A stretch of 64,000 bases of DNA from an uncultured Clostridia bacterium. GTDB taxonomy: Bacteria > Bacillota > Clostridia > Christensenellales > Pumilibacteraceae. The notes under the pieces were generated by a model. It made no database searches, was not told the DNA's origin, and saw nothing but the letters and a program-made list of their open reading frames with translations. The position numbers and the translations under genes are program-made. The DNA lies in contig CANPYH010000001.1 of assembly GCA_947588325.1 (NCBI GenBank), forward strand, positions 22,558 to 86,557, read 5' to 3'. Shown here in pieces: positions 34,102-41,776 of this stretch (positions are counted from its first letter, which is position 1; each line of letters starts with the position of its first letter).

Positions 34102-35895
34102 TCAGTCGGTTACGGCGAACTTACCCGAGTCGTATAAACTCTTAAACAAAAGGGACGAAAGCGGCACGTTAGTTGCCATAAGCGCGGGAGTTATCAGACT
34201 AAACAGGTGATATACGTCGAAGGCAACGTCCATCATGAACACAACGTTTCCCGTGTAGACCAGCACGAAGAGCAGGAACATGATACCCGTTCTGTATAGC
34301 AGAGAGGTCTTCATGTTATAGTTATATCTCTTCCGTTTATACGGGTCGTTTAAGAAAGCGATTGCCGAGTAGACGGGGAACACAGCCGCAAATACCACGA
34401 AAACTATTAGGAAGGGAAGTTCGCCCCAAATATGCAAATGCGCGCCGAACTTGATAATCAGGTAAGGAATCAATATTTCGAGCAGCATTATCGCAAACAG
34501 TATGCCGTATTTATAGAGAGCGAGCTTATTGGAGTAGTATTGATACACGTTGCTATACGCCTTCTGAGTCTCGGAATTATGCGTTCTTATACGCACGTCG
34601 TCGCCCATACTGCGCACAGCCATAGTCAGCTCGTCGAAATTAACTTTATCGCGCTTCTCGCCGTCGGCGGGCTTTGCTGCGTCTCCGAGATATTTTGCCG
34701 CCTTTTCCTTCCTTATAGGTTCGGCGTACTCGTCATATTTAGCCTCTTTTGCGGCAAAACGCGAACTGAAATCAGAGGGCGGTTCCGCTGTTACAGGCGC
34801 AACGGGAGAGGGCACAGGTTCAGACGGGGGAGGCGCGGGAGTGGGCGGTACATAATACGCGCTCTCGTCCTCGCTCGCAAGCATTGCGGCGTACTCCTCG
34901 TTAGTCTTACCGTCCAGTAGCTCCCGAATGACTTTCCGATATTCTCTGTTGACGGTTATTTCGCGCTCTGCGGTCTCCGAAAGAGTGGGATCGTTGTAGC
35001 TACGGAATATCGAGCGCTCGCTTCCGTCGGTGTATGTATATGCGGGCGGTTCTACCGTGCTGATATCCCTGCCGTCCTTGACATATGCCGAGGCGTCGTC
35101 CTCTTCGTCGAAATCTTCGCTGTAATCTTCGGCAAAGAGAGAGGAGCTGAACATATTACTATCGTCGTCGGGAACGCTCTCGTCCGATTGTTTGTCGGCG
35201 TAGCAATAGCCTTGCACGAGGGCGTCGGAATATGTATCGACCGCGTCGTTACGCGTCATCGCTTCGGCTTCCGCACTCGCAATAACGTCGGCATATGCGT
35301 CGTTCATTGCCTCGGGTTCGGCAACGGCTTCAGTAACGTCGGAAGTATCGACTGCCGCAACTTCCTCGTCGATCTCTTCTTCGGGCGCTTCTTCGGGCTC
35401 TTTCTCTGTTTCTTTCTCGGATTCGGCTTGAAGAGCAAGCTCTTCCTCGTATTCCTCTTCGTCGACGAGATCTATCTCTTCGCCGTCGGGAATTTCGGTT
35501 ACTTCCGCTTCGGCTATGCGGTCTCTCTTTTGCTCGGTAGGGGGAGCGGGGATGTAGCCGTCGGGTGTATCTATCAGTTTATTTATGACTTCGCGCGAAT
35601 AGACCCAGTCGTCTTTGTTCTTGCGGAAGAGCTCTTTGCCCATTTCCGTCAAGGAATAATATGTGCGGCGACCTCCGTTAGTCTCCGTACCCCAATATTT
35701 GTATATAAAGCCTTGTGATTCCAGCCTTTTAAGACAGCTGTAAAGAGTGGGCTGTTTCAGCGCATACTCGCCGCCGCTCTTTTTCTCTATTTCGCCGAGA
35801 ATATCATAACCGTAGCGATCTCCGTCGTGGAGAACGCTGAGAATTATCGTATCGATATGTCCGCGAATTAAGTCGCTGTGGATGGAGCTCATCAT
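34102..35895 (-). CDS. PadR-type HTH domain fused to an acidic linker and four-helix membrane anchor
   Basis: About 597 aa. Residues 1-110 are a PadR winged helix (IHSDLIRGHIDTIILSVLH, YGYDILGEIEK, LKQPTLYSCLKRLESQGFI, GGRRTYYSLTEMGKELF). Residues 130-330 are very acidic and low-complexity (Glu/Asp runs), followed by a Pro-rich stretch (PPTPAPPPSEPVPSP). The C-terminal 150 residues hold four hydrophobic segments (YGILFAIMLLEILIPYLIIKF, LPFLIVFVVFAAVFPVYSAI, GIMFLLFVLVYTGNVVF, FSLITPALMATNVPL). Typical PadR proteins are about 110-180 aa and soluble, so this looks like a membrane-tethered regulator. Start choice is among ATGs at 35904, 35895 and 35892; the -10 box touches the first, so 35895 is used. 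Confidence 0.85.
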   Translation of the reverse strand: MMSSIHSDLIRGHIDTIILSVLHDGDRYGYDILGEIEKKSGGEYALKQPTLYSCLKRLESQGFIYKYWGTETNGGRRTYYSLTEMGKELFRKNKDDWVYSREVINKLIDTPDGYIPAPPTEQKRDRIAEAEVTEIPDGEEIDLVDEEEYEEELALQAESEKETEKEPEEAPEEEIDEEVAAVDTSDVTEAVAEPEAMNDAYADVIASAEAEAMTRNDAVDTYSDALVQGYCYADKQSDESVPDDDSNMFSSSLFAEDYSEDFDEEDDASAYVKDGRDISTVEPPAYTYTDGSERSIFRSYNDPTLSETAEREITVNREYRKVIRELLDGKTNEEYAAMLASEDESAYYVPPTPAPPPSEPVPSPVAPVTAEPPSDFSSRFAAKEAKYDEYAEPIRKEKAAKYLGDAAKPADGEKRDKVNFDELTMAVRSMGDDVRIRTHNSETQKAYSNVYQYYSNKLALYKYGILFAIMLLEILIPYLIIKFGAHLHIWGELPFLIVFVVFAAVFPVYSAIAFLNDPYKRKRYNYNMKTSLLYRTGIMFLLFVLVYTGNVVFMMDVAFDVYHLFSLITPALMATNVPLSSLLFKSLYDSGKFAVTD

Positions 35896-35904
35896 TACGC
35901 GCAT

Positions 35905-35934
35905 ATTATATCACACATAGTAAACCAATGTCAA
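35905..35934 (-). promoter_or_regulatory. Promoter of the PadR fusion gene
   Basis: On the minus strand TTGACA (35929-35934), 18 bp, TATAAT (35905-35910), a full consensus match. The ATG at 35895 is 9 nt beyond the -10 and has no Shine-Dalgarno. Confidence 0.75.
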
Positions 35935-35967
35935 TAATAATACAAAAATTGCGCATATTGAAGAGGG

Positions 35968-35996
35968 TTGACTTTGCGGCAAAATTCGACTATAAT
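35968..35996 (+). promoter_or_regulatory. Promoter of the YgjP-like gene
   Basis: TTGACT (35968-35973), 17 bp, TATAAT (35991-35996). The start ATG at 36003 is the seventh base after the -10, the expected first transcribed base. Confidence 0.72.
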
Positions 35997-36002
35997 TTTC
36001 TT

Positions 36003-36698
36003 ATGGACTACGATATAGTATATTCGGCGAGAAAGACGATAGCAATCAAGGTCAGCAACGGGAAAGTTACGGTGTGCGCACCGCTTGACGGTAAAAGGGG
36101 AAAATACGACAGGCTAATTCATGAGCTTCTCGAACAGAAGAGAGGTTGGATCGAAAAGAAGGTCAGAGAGCAAACGGAGCATATTCGCAGCTTGCTCCCC
36201 GGGTTGATCGATTTCAGCAAGTTCTACTTAAACGGAAGCGAGGCGACCATTGAACTTATCGGCGGAAAGCACATAATCGTGCATGAGCAGACAATAGAAA
36301 TGCCGCGCTCTTGCACCGAATCGCGCGAACTGTTTTGCGCCGCGCTTAAAATGGCGTACCGTGCCCACGCAGCGAAAATGCTTAAACCTGAGCTCGACGC
36401 TATTGCCGAACGGATTGGCGTGCGATATACCGCTTTCGGCGTCTCCGACGCGTCGACCAGGTGGGGGTGCTGTAACGACAGGGGCAGAATTTTGCTGAGT
36501 TGGCGGCTGATTATCTTGCGTAAAGAATTGCGCGAATACGTCATGATCCACGAACTGTGCCACCGCAAGCACCTCGACCACTCTCCGCGCTTTTGGTCTA
36601 CGGTCGAGCAGTTCTGTCCCAATTACCGCCAATTGCTTGCCGAGCTTAACACCTACGTTTTCCTTAACAATTACCTCAAAGTAATACCGACACAATAA
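36003..36698 (+). CDS. YgjP-like (DUF45) metallopeptidase
   Basis: A 231-aa zincin-like protein. The zinc motif is HELCHRKHLDHSPRFW near residue 180 (HExxH form with the third His after it), preceded by STRWGCCNDRGRILLSWRLI, both diagnostic of the YgjP/WLM-like family. The ATG at 36003 fits the domain start and sits at the predicted transcription start, with no Shine-Dalgarno. Cytoplasmic; substrate unknown. It diverges from the PadR fusion gene. Confidence 0.9.
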   Translation: MDYDIVYSARKTIAIKVSNGKVTVCAPLDGKRGKYDRLIHELLEQKRGWIEKKVREQTEHIRSLLPGLIDFSKFYLNGSEATIELIGGKHIIVHEQTIEMPRSCTESRELFCAALKMAYRAHAAKMLKPELDAIAERIGVRYTAFGVSDASTRWGCCNDRGRILLSWRLIILRKELREYVMIHELCHRKHLDHSPRFWSTVEQFCPNYRQLLAELNTYVFLNNYLKVIPTQ

Positions 36699-36893
36699 GG
36701 GTAGCGGAATTCTAACAAATTTAAAGCAATTATTTTCTTGTTCGCAATTTAGCCCTGTGTGGTTGGCATGTATTTATTGCGGACAGGAACAATTATAATT
36801 ATCGAATTTTTTCATAACGGAAATTTTTACAAAAATTCTATCTGCTATTAGGAAATTTTTTTGTCCGCTTTTTCATAAAAAAAATGAAAATGC
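36699..36893. other. AT-rich intergenic DNA before the tRNA-Tyr promoter
   Basis: No open frame with a ribosome site, no clear hairpin terminator; A/T runs only. It marks the start of an AT-rich islet that extends to about 38.2 kb. Confidence 0.5.
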
Positions 36894-36922
36894 TTGACAA
36901 GCCCCGATTAAATATGTATTAT
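36894..36922 (+). promoter_or_regulatory. Promoter of tRNA-Tyr
   Basis: TTGACA (36894-36899), 17 bp, TATTAT (36917-36922). About 115 nt of leader follow before the tRNA, containing ACCTAC...GTAGGT as possible outer pairing and a GCGTTTCACGCGC hairpin inside. Confidence 0.75.
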
Positions 36923-37042
36923 AGTGTACGTGACGCAGCGACCTACCATTTAACCGCGTTTCACGCGCGTTTGTCGTTTCGAAAATGAGAGTGACACTAC
37001 ATGTTGTAGGTTTAACTTCCATCACTTAACTAATTGAATTAT

Positions 37043-37127
<85 letters not shown>

Positions 37128-37130
37128 TAA

Positions 37131-37163
37131 GAATCCTAAAACGAATTTATCGTTTTAGGATTC
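37131..37163. terminator. Perfect 14-bp hairpin after tRNA-Tyr
   Basis: GAATCCTAAAACGA (37131-37144) pairs with TCGTTTTAGGATTC (37150-37163) around a 5-nt loop. The following bases (GCGTGTTATTAT) are not a clean T-run, so it is either a weak terminator or a processing structure. Confidence 0.55.
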
Positions 37164-37253
37164 GCGTGTTATTATAGGGTAAAGATACAGCAAATCGGGT
37201 TGTCGGAAGTAAACTTGCGACAAGTTGAGTTGTAAGAAAATAGGAGGAAATTT

Positions 37254-37430
37254 TTGCAAGACAACGGTGAAGATAAAAAGAGTGGCGGAAAAATAAAATT
37301 AAACGATTTGATTGGGCTCAATCCTGTCAAGGCAATTCAGCTGGAATGTAAAAATTGCAGGGAAGTCCGAACAGTTACAATGAAGGAATATGAAAGTATT
37401 TCGGAACTTCATTGTCCAAAATGTGAATAA
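37254..37430 (+). CDS. Small zinc-ribbon protein (58 aa)
   Basis: A short gene starting with TTG at 37254, six nt after a perfect AGGAGG (37242-37247). The product is Lys-rich at the N-terminus (QDNGEDKKSGGKIKL) and has one zinc-ribbon-like pair of knuckles, LECKNCREVRT and ELHCPKCE, with 17 residues between the second and third Cys. Function unknown; small ribbons of this kind often bind nucleic acid or partner proteins. It lies in AT-rich DNA between tRNA-Tyr and the DUF1643 gene. Confidence 0.68.
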   Translation: MQDNGEDKKSGGKIKLNDLIGLNPVKAIQLECKNCREVRTVTMKEYESISELHCPKCE

Positions 37431-37481
37431 AGCCTATGATTGTAAATCTCTTATTTGGCATTAGGTGAAGTATGCTGTGAT

Positions 37482-37511
37482 TTGACAAATATAAGATGCC
37501 TATGATATAAT
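37482..37511 (+). promoter_or_regulatory. Promoter of the DUF1643 gene
   Basis: TTGACA (37482-37487), 18 bp, TATAAT (37506-37511). The ATG at 37521 is 9 nt after the -10 and lacks a Shine-Dalgarno. Confidence 0.72.
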
Positions 37512-37520
37512 TTAAGAATA

Positions 37521-38033
37521 ATGAAATGGTTATATGAGAACAACGTAGACAATACTGCGCGCTTCACACTTGGAGAATATGCAACTGTATCAGATAGGAC
37601 TTTAATCTGCGTCGGTATAAATCCCAGTATCGCTTCGTCAAACAATCTTGATCAAACGTTAAGAAAGGTAAAGGCGATGGCGATTGCTCACGGTTACATA
37701 AATTGGAATATGATAAATGTTTATCCGCAACGTGCAACAAATCCGATAAATTTACACTTGAGTTGTGATTTACAACTGCATGCGGAAAACTTGAACAAAA
37801 TCAAAGAACTATTACTTATGTTTTCTAATTCTGATATTCTATTTGCGTACGGTAATTTGATTACGCTACGTCCGTATTTGCAAAAATGTTTATCTGACAT
37901 TATAGAACTTATTAGCGATACTAACTTTTCTGGGCAATATTATTGCTTGAGGCAAACTAAAAAAGGATATCCAACGCATCCTTTGTATCAGAAAATTGAT
38001 ACTCCTTTTTTATCGTATAAGCATTCGGTTTAG
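37521..38033 (+). CDS. DUF1643 family protein
   Basis: A 170-aa protein matching the DUF1643 pattern: RFTLGEYATVSDRTLICVGINPSIASS near the start, DQTLRKVKAMAIAHGYINWNMINVYPQRATNP in the middle, and ILFAYGN. Function of the family is not known; members often sit in variable or phage-linked regions. Codon use is AT-rich compared with the flanking chromosomal genes, which suggests acquisition next to tRNA-Tyr. The message appears leaderless. Confidence 0.82.
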   Translation: MKWLYENNVDNTARFTLGEYATVSDRTLICVGINPSIASSNNLDQTLRKVKAMAIAHGYINWNMINVYPQRATNPINLHLSCDLQLHAENLNKIKELLLMFSNSDILFAYGNLITLRPYLQKCLSDIIELISDTNFSGQYYCLRQTKKGYPTHPLYQKIDTPFLSYKHSV

Positions 38034-38046
38034 CTATTAATGCTCA

Positions 38047-38090
38047 AAAGAATCACGAGACATTATGTGTTTCGTGATTTTCTTTTTATT
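38047..38090 (+). terminator. Terminator of the DUF1643 gene
   Basis: AATCACGA (38051-38058) pairs with TCGTGATT (38072-38079), with ACAT/ATGT as inner pairing, followed by TTCTTTTTATT. Confidence 0.82.
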
Positions 38091-38328
38091 ATTTGAAACG
38101 ACAACTTATATATTTATATTAAACAGACGATTTCGGGATCAAATTTTTAATCTAAAAAACTCACGCAAGCGTTTTGGGTGCAGGTAACATATAATGTAAA
38201 TGGAGATATTTCGGCTATTAGGGAAGCGGTGATGGGTGAGTTCTGTTCCTATACATAGGCCGATGTCCGATACTGACAAACACATTCGGTTGGTTTCGGG
38301 CACGGTTTGTAGCAAAAGGAGGAGAAAC
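38091..38328. other. Intergenic DNA before the holin-like pair
   Basis: No gene supported. A 27-codon open stretch ending near 38249 has no ribosome site. No clear -35/-10 pair was found for the downstream pair. Confidence 0.4.
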
Positions 38329-38658
38329 ATGTCAACGGTAATAGTTGCGGTCATATCGAGCGCGGTTTCCTTTATCGTGGGCGGTGTTCTCGCGTATGTC
38401 GTCGCCAGATGGAAAAGCATGCTTAAGCGCGAAAAAGCCCTGAGAAACGGCGTAAAAAATCTCTTGCGATATGACATTATAAAGGTACACAAGGAATGTA
38501 TCGAGTTCGGGTACTGCCCGATAGATATAAAAGAGGCACTGGTTGATTCCTATGGAGCATACCACGATTTAGGCGGGAACGGAGTAATCACCAAACTATA
38601 CAATGAAATAGTTGCGCTGCCCGAAGAGCCGCATGAAAACGAAACGAAGGAGAAATAA
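38329..38658 (+). CDS. Small phage-type membrane protein next to a holin
   Basis: A 109-aa protein with one N-terminal membrane helix (VIVAVISSAVSFIVGGVLAYVVA) and a cytoplasmic segment RNGVKNLLRYDIIKVHKECIEFGYCPI...YGAYHDLGGNGVITKLYNEI, a pattern I know from small proteins beside holins in clostridial prophages. ATG 38329 is used because AAAGGAGG lies just upstream. It is followed 2 nt later by the LLH holin gene. No endolysin or structural phage gene is nearby, so this is a phage remnant or a host-adopted pair. Confidence 0.75.
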   Translation: MSTVIVAVISSAVSFIVGGVLAYVVARWKSMLKREKALRNGVKNLLRYDIIKVHKECIEFGYCPIDIKEALVDSYGAYHDLGGNGVITKLYNEIVALPEEPHENETKEK

Positions 38659-38660
38659 TC

Positions 38661-39053
38661 ATGGATTGGAAAACGCTTGTAATAGAAATAATAGCCGCGG
38701 TAGTAGCGGCGATAGGGACCTGGGTACTTGCCAAAGTAAAAACCCTGATAAGCACCAAAATCGCCGACGGTAAGTCGAAAAAACTTATCGAGGCGGTGAC
38801 GGACGTAGTCGCTTCCGTCGTTAAGGCGACTTATCAGACGTACGTCGAGGGGATTAAGGGTACGGAGTTCTGGACGGCAGAGGCGCAAAAAGAGGCGCTG
38901 ACGCGGGCGCTTAACGCCGCAAAGTCGCAAATGTCCGACGAGGTCAAGAAGTTCATCGAAGAAAACTTCGGCGACATTGACGAGTATTTAACGACTAAGA
39001 TAGAGGCGCAGATATACACTTATAAAAACACCGTCCAAAGCACCGCCGCATAA
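38661..39053 (+). CDS. LLH-family phage holin-like protein
   Basis: A 130-aa protein with one N-terminal membrane helix (LVIEIIAAVVAAIGTWVLAKVKTLI) followed by a charged alpha-helical region (KLIEAVTDVVASVVKATYQTYVEGIKG, KEALTRALNAAKSQMSDEVKKFIEE), the arrangement of the LLH holin family. Holins make membrane holes at the end of phage growth. It begins 2 nt after the previous gene's stop. No lysin follows; ferritin does. Confidence 0.8.
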   Translation: MDWKTLVIEIIAAVVAAIGTWVLAKVKTLISTKIADGKSKKLIEAVTDVVASVVKATYQTYVEGIKGTEFWTAEAQKEALTRALNAAKSQMSDEVKKFIEENFGDIDEYLTTKIEAQIYTYKNTVQSTAA

Positions 39054-39132
39054 CTTCGCCTCGCGCCTTATAGTCGGCTTGACGGGGCAATGTAAATTTG
39101 TAATTTTTCGTGCGCAAACGGCGTTAAAATCA

Positions 39133-39161
39133 TTGCATTTTCAAAAAAAGAATACTATAAT
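39133..39161 (+). promoter_or_regulatory. Promoter of ferritin
   Basis: TTGCAT (39133-39138), 17 bp, TATAAT (39156-39161), then CAGGAGG before the ATG. No obvious Fur box. Confidence 0.7.
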
Positions 39162-39184
39162 TAAGGCGAATTCAGGAGGTTATT

Positions 39185-39703
39185 ATGATCGATAAAGAAA
39201 TCGCAAAGCTCATTAACGAGCAAGTAAACAAAGAATTGTACTCCGCGTATCTTTACCTCGATTTCGCCAACTACTATGACGACGAGGGTCTTGCCGGATT
39301 CGCGCATTGGTACGAGATTCAGGCACAGGAAGAGCGGGATCATGCAATGATGATGCGTCGCTACCTCATCGACAACGGCGTTCGCGTCACTTTCGACAAG
39401 ATCGCAAAGCCCGATAAGACGTTCAGCGGGGCAATGGATCCCTTGAAAGCAGGCTTCGAACACGAGCAATACGTTACGTCGCTTATTAACAATATCTACG
39501 CTCTCGCATTCGAGAAGAAGGACTTCAAGACTATGCAGTTTCTCGACTGGTTTATCAAGGAGCAGGGCGAAGAGGAGAAGAACGCCGAAGATCAGATTAA
39601 GAAATTCGAGCTGTTCGGCCATGACGCAAAGGGGCTTTACGCGCTCAATCAGGAGCTTGCAGCGCGCGTATACACGCCATCCGCAACAGGTCCCGCCATG
39701 TAA
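39185..39703 (+). CDS. ftnA: Bacterial non-heme ferritin
   Basis: A 172-aa four-helix iron-storage protein. Ferroxidase ligands are seen: Glu in VNKELYSAYLYLDFANYY, Glu-Glu-x-x-His in QAQEERDHAMMM, Glu near FEHEQYV, and Glu in FIKEQGEEEKNAEDQI. It stores ferric iron and limits oxidative damage in the cytoplasm. Strong AGGAGG upstream. It is monocistronic between its own promoter and terminator. Confidence 0.95.
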   Translation: MIDKEIAKLINEQVNKELYSAYLYLDFANYYDDEGLAGFAHWYEIQAQEERDHAMMMRRYLIDNGVRVTFDKIAKPDKTFSGAMDPLKAGFEHEQYVTSLINNIYALAFEKKDFKTMQFLDWFIKEQGEEEKNAEDQIKKFELFGHDAKGLYALNQELAARVYTPSATGPAM

Positions 39704-39727
39704 CGCGCATATAGCGACTAATCAAAA

Positions 39728-39758
39728 GGAGATCCGTAACAATCGGGTCTCTTTTTTG
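39728..39758 (+). terminator. Terminator of ferritin
   Basis: GAGATCCG pairs with CGGGTCTC (one G-T) around TAACAAT, followed by TTTTTTG. Confidence 0.85.
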
Positions 39759-39778
39759 TTTTGGGGCAAGCCGACTAC

Positions 39779-39808
39779 GCATAAATGATTTTCGGTTTTC
39801 GCATAATA
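39779..39808 (+). promoter_or_regulatory. Candidate sigma-G/F (forespore) promoter of spoVA
   Basis: GCATAA (39779-39784), 17 bp, CATAATA (39802-39808). This resembles the forespore consensus (TGHATA / CATWHTA) better than the sigma-A one and lies 70 nt before spoVAC, which is sigma-G dependent in Bacillus. Confidence 0.5.
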
Positions 39809-39877
39809 CAACTGTGATCAGAAAGGAAAACGCAACGGAAGAGTTTGCAAATATAGAAGAAAAGGAAGTGCTTAAAG

Positions 39878-40360
39878 ATGGCTGCAGGGTGGAAAAGTGA
39901 AAGCGCAATAAGACGAAACGCGCGTTATTCGTCGTATGTCGAAGCAATATCTCCCAAGTCGGGAACGCTGAAATCGCTTTTGAAGGCGTTCGCGATCGGC
40001 GGGCTCACATGCGTTATAAGCGAACTGCTCGGCGACGGAATAGCTTTGGCGTTTCCCGATCTTTCCACCGAATTAGTCGGCGCGTATACGTCCATGATAC
40101 TCGTCACCGTCGCGGTGTTGTTCACGGGCTTCGGCTTCTACGACGTCATAGCGCGTCACGGCGGTGCGGGCTCCTTTCTCCCGATAACGGGCTTTGCCAA
40201 CGCAATGTCCAGCGCGGCATTGGAGTATAAGTCCGAGGGCTTAATATTCGGTACTTCGGTAAAAATGTTTAATGTCGTCGGACCCGTCGTGGTAAACGGC
40301 ATTGTATGGGCGACGGTAGCGGGCATAATTCGCTACATCATTATGTTGATTACTCTATGA
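39878..40360 (+). CDS. spoVAC: Stage V sporulation protein AC
   Basis: A 160-aa membrane protein with four hydrophobic segments (LLKAFAIGGLTCVISELLGD; YTSMILVTVAVLFTGFGFYDVIARHGGAGSFLPITGFANAMSS; VVGPVVVNGIVWATVAGII). This is the SpoVAC pattern: a channel subunit for dipicolinic acid uptake into spores and its release at germination. Shine-Dalgarno GGAAG upstream. Overlaps spoVAD by 4 nt. Confidence 0.95.
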   Translation: MAAGWKSESAIRRNARYSSYVEAISPKSGTLKSLLKAFAIGGLTCVISELLGDGIALAFPDLSTELVGAYTSMILVTVAVLFTGFGFYDVIARHGGAGSFLPITGFANAMSSAALEYKSEGLIFGTSVKMFNVVGPVVVNGIVWATVAGIIRYIIMLITL

Positions 40361-41361
40361 GCGGAAAAAATCAGACATTGCAATTCAAAAATAAGCCTCG
40401 GATAATCTCGGGAATGAGCGTCGTCGGACGGCGGGAGGGGAGCGGCCCGCTCGGAGACCGTTTCGACGTCGTTATCCCCAACGCCAAATACAACGAAAAG
40501 ACCTTCGAAAAAGGAGAGCAGGCTATGTTCCGTAGGGCTATTGTCGGCGCGATCGAGAAGGCGGGGCTTACTCCATTCGATATAGACGTACTTCTCGCGG
40601 GGGATCTGTTAAACCAGCTCGTCTCCTCGAGTTACGTCGCGCGGGAATTACCCGTGTGCTATCTCGGACTATACAGCGCGTGCTCGACGATGACGGAGTG
40701 CCTGACCTTGGGCGCAACGCTTATTGACGGCGGGCATATCGTGAGAGCGGCCTGCGCGACGGGCTCGCATTTCGCGACGGCGGAGAGGCAATACCGATAT
40801 CCGCTGGAATACGGCTGTCAGAGGCCGCCCTATTCGCAATGGACTGCCACCGCCGCAGGGTGCAGCATACTCGCCGCGGAGGGCGAGGGCCCCGCTATAA
40901 CACATGCAACGATCGGGAGAGTGGTTGATTACGGAATTAACGACCTTAACAACATGGGCGCGGCTATGGCTCCCGCCGCCCTCGATACGCTGCTTGCCGT
41001 ATTCTCGGACACGGGCTACTGCGTGGGCGACTTCGACGCTATATTCACGGGCGACCTCGGTCGGTTAGGCGCGGAGATTTTGCGGGACTTAAGCGGGGAG
41101 CAGGGGTTAAGCCTCGGGCAAAAATACAGCGACTGCGGCGAAATGCTGTTCAGCCGCGAACAAAACTGTTATTGCGGGGGTAGCGGTGCGGGTTGCAGCG
41201 CCTCGGTGCTCAATTCCTTTATCCTCGGCAAGATGAACGCTGGGGAGTATAATCGCGTACTGCTGCTTGCGACAGGCGCGCTTATGAGCCCGACTACTTC
41301 CTATCAGGGCGAAACTATACCGTGCATAAGTCACGGAGTAATATTGGAGAACGTAAAATGA
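40357..41361 (+). CDS. spoVAD: Stage V sporulation protein AD
   Basis: A 334-aa thiolase-fold protein that binds dipicolinic acid. Seen: RPIISGMSVVGRREGSGPLGD-like start (residues 12-30), FDVVIPNAKYNEKTFEKGEQAMFR, YSACSTMTECLTLG, CATGSHFATAERQYRYPLEYG, and YCGGSGAGCSASVL. ATG 40357 overlaps the spoVAC stop (ATGA). Cytoplasmic, membrane-associated. Confidence 0.95.
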   Translation: MSGKNQTLQFKNKPRIISGMSVVGRREGSGPLGDRFDVVIPNAKYNEKTFEKGEQAMFRRAIVGAIEKAGLTPFDIDVLLAGDLLNQLVSSSYVARELPVCYLGLYSACSTMTECLTLGATLIDGGHIVRAACATGSHFATAERQYRYPLEYGCQRPPYSQWTATAAGCSILAAEGEGPAITHATIGRVVDYGINDLNNMGAAMAPAALDTLLAVFSDTGYCVGDFDAIFTGDLGRLGAEILRDLSGEQGLSLGQKYSDCGEMLFSREQNCYCGGSGAGCSASVLNSFILGKMNAGEYNRVLLLATGALMSPTTSYQGETIPCISHGVILENVK

Positions 41362-41744
41362 TATTTCCCGAAACGTGGTGGGGATTCTTATTATCCTACT
41401 TAATGGCATTTATCGGCGGAGGCATTCTCTGCGCAGGTGCGCAACTACTCATAGTCAAGACCAAGCTGACCCCCGCGCGTATACTCGTAATCTTCCTCAT
41501 CTTTGGGATATTCCTTCAAACGGTGGGCGCGTACGAACCGCTTAACAACGTTTTCGGCGCGGGAATAAGCGTGCCCATTGTCGGGTTCGGCGCGTCGCTT
41601 GCCAAGGGCTCGATCTCGTACGCCGCCGAGTACGGCATACCGGGCGCGTTTGCGGGCGGACTTATACAGACGGCATTCGGCATAGGCGCCGCCGTCGTCG
41701 CAAGCTATATCGTTACGCTCCTGTTTAACGCCAAGGCGAAGTAA
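41358..41744 (+). CDS. spoVAE: Stage V sporulation protein AE (AEb type)
   Basis: A 128-aa membrane protein with four hydrophobic segments (FLLSYLMAFIGGGILCAGAQLL; RILVIFLIFGIFLQTVGAYEP; VPIVGFGASLAKG; GLIQTAFGIGAAVVASYIVTLL). This is the short SpoVAEb protein that completes the minimal C-D-Eb cassette of Clostridia. It starts within the spoVAD stop (ATGA). Confidence 0.94.
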   Translation: MIFPETWWGFLLSYLMAFIGGGILCAGAQLLIVKTKLTPARILVIFLIFGIFLQTVGAYEPLNNVFGAGISVPIVGFGASLAKGSISYAAEYGIPGAFAGGLIQTAFGIGAAVVASYIVTLLFNAKAK

Positions 41745-41776
41745 ACTATTCCGTCGCTGCGGAATATATTTATACC

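Noticed and set aside
38139..38492. A 117-codon minus-strand frame over the start of the holin-like gene
   Set aside because: No ribosome site and it opposes a gene with a strong Shine-Dalgarno.
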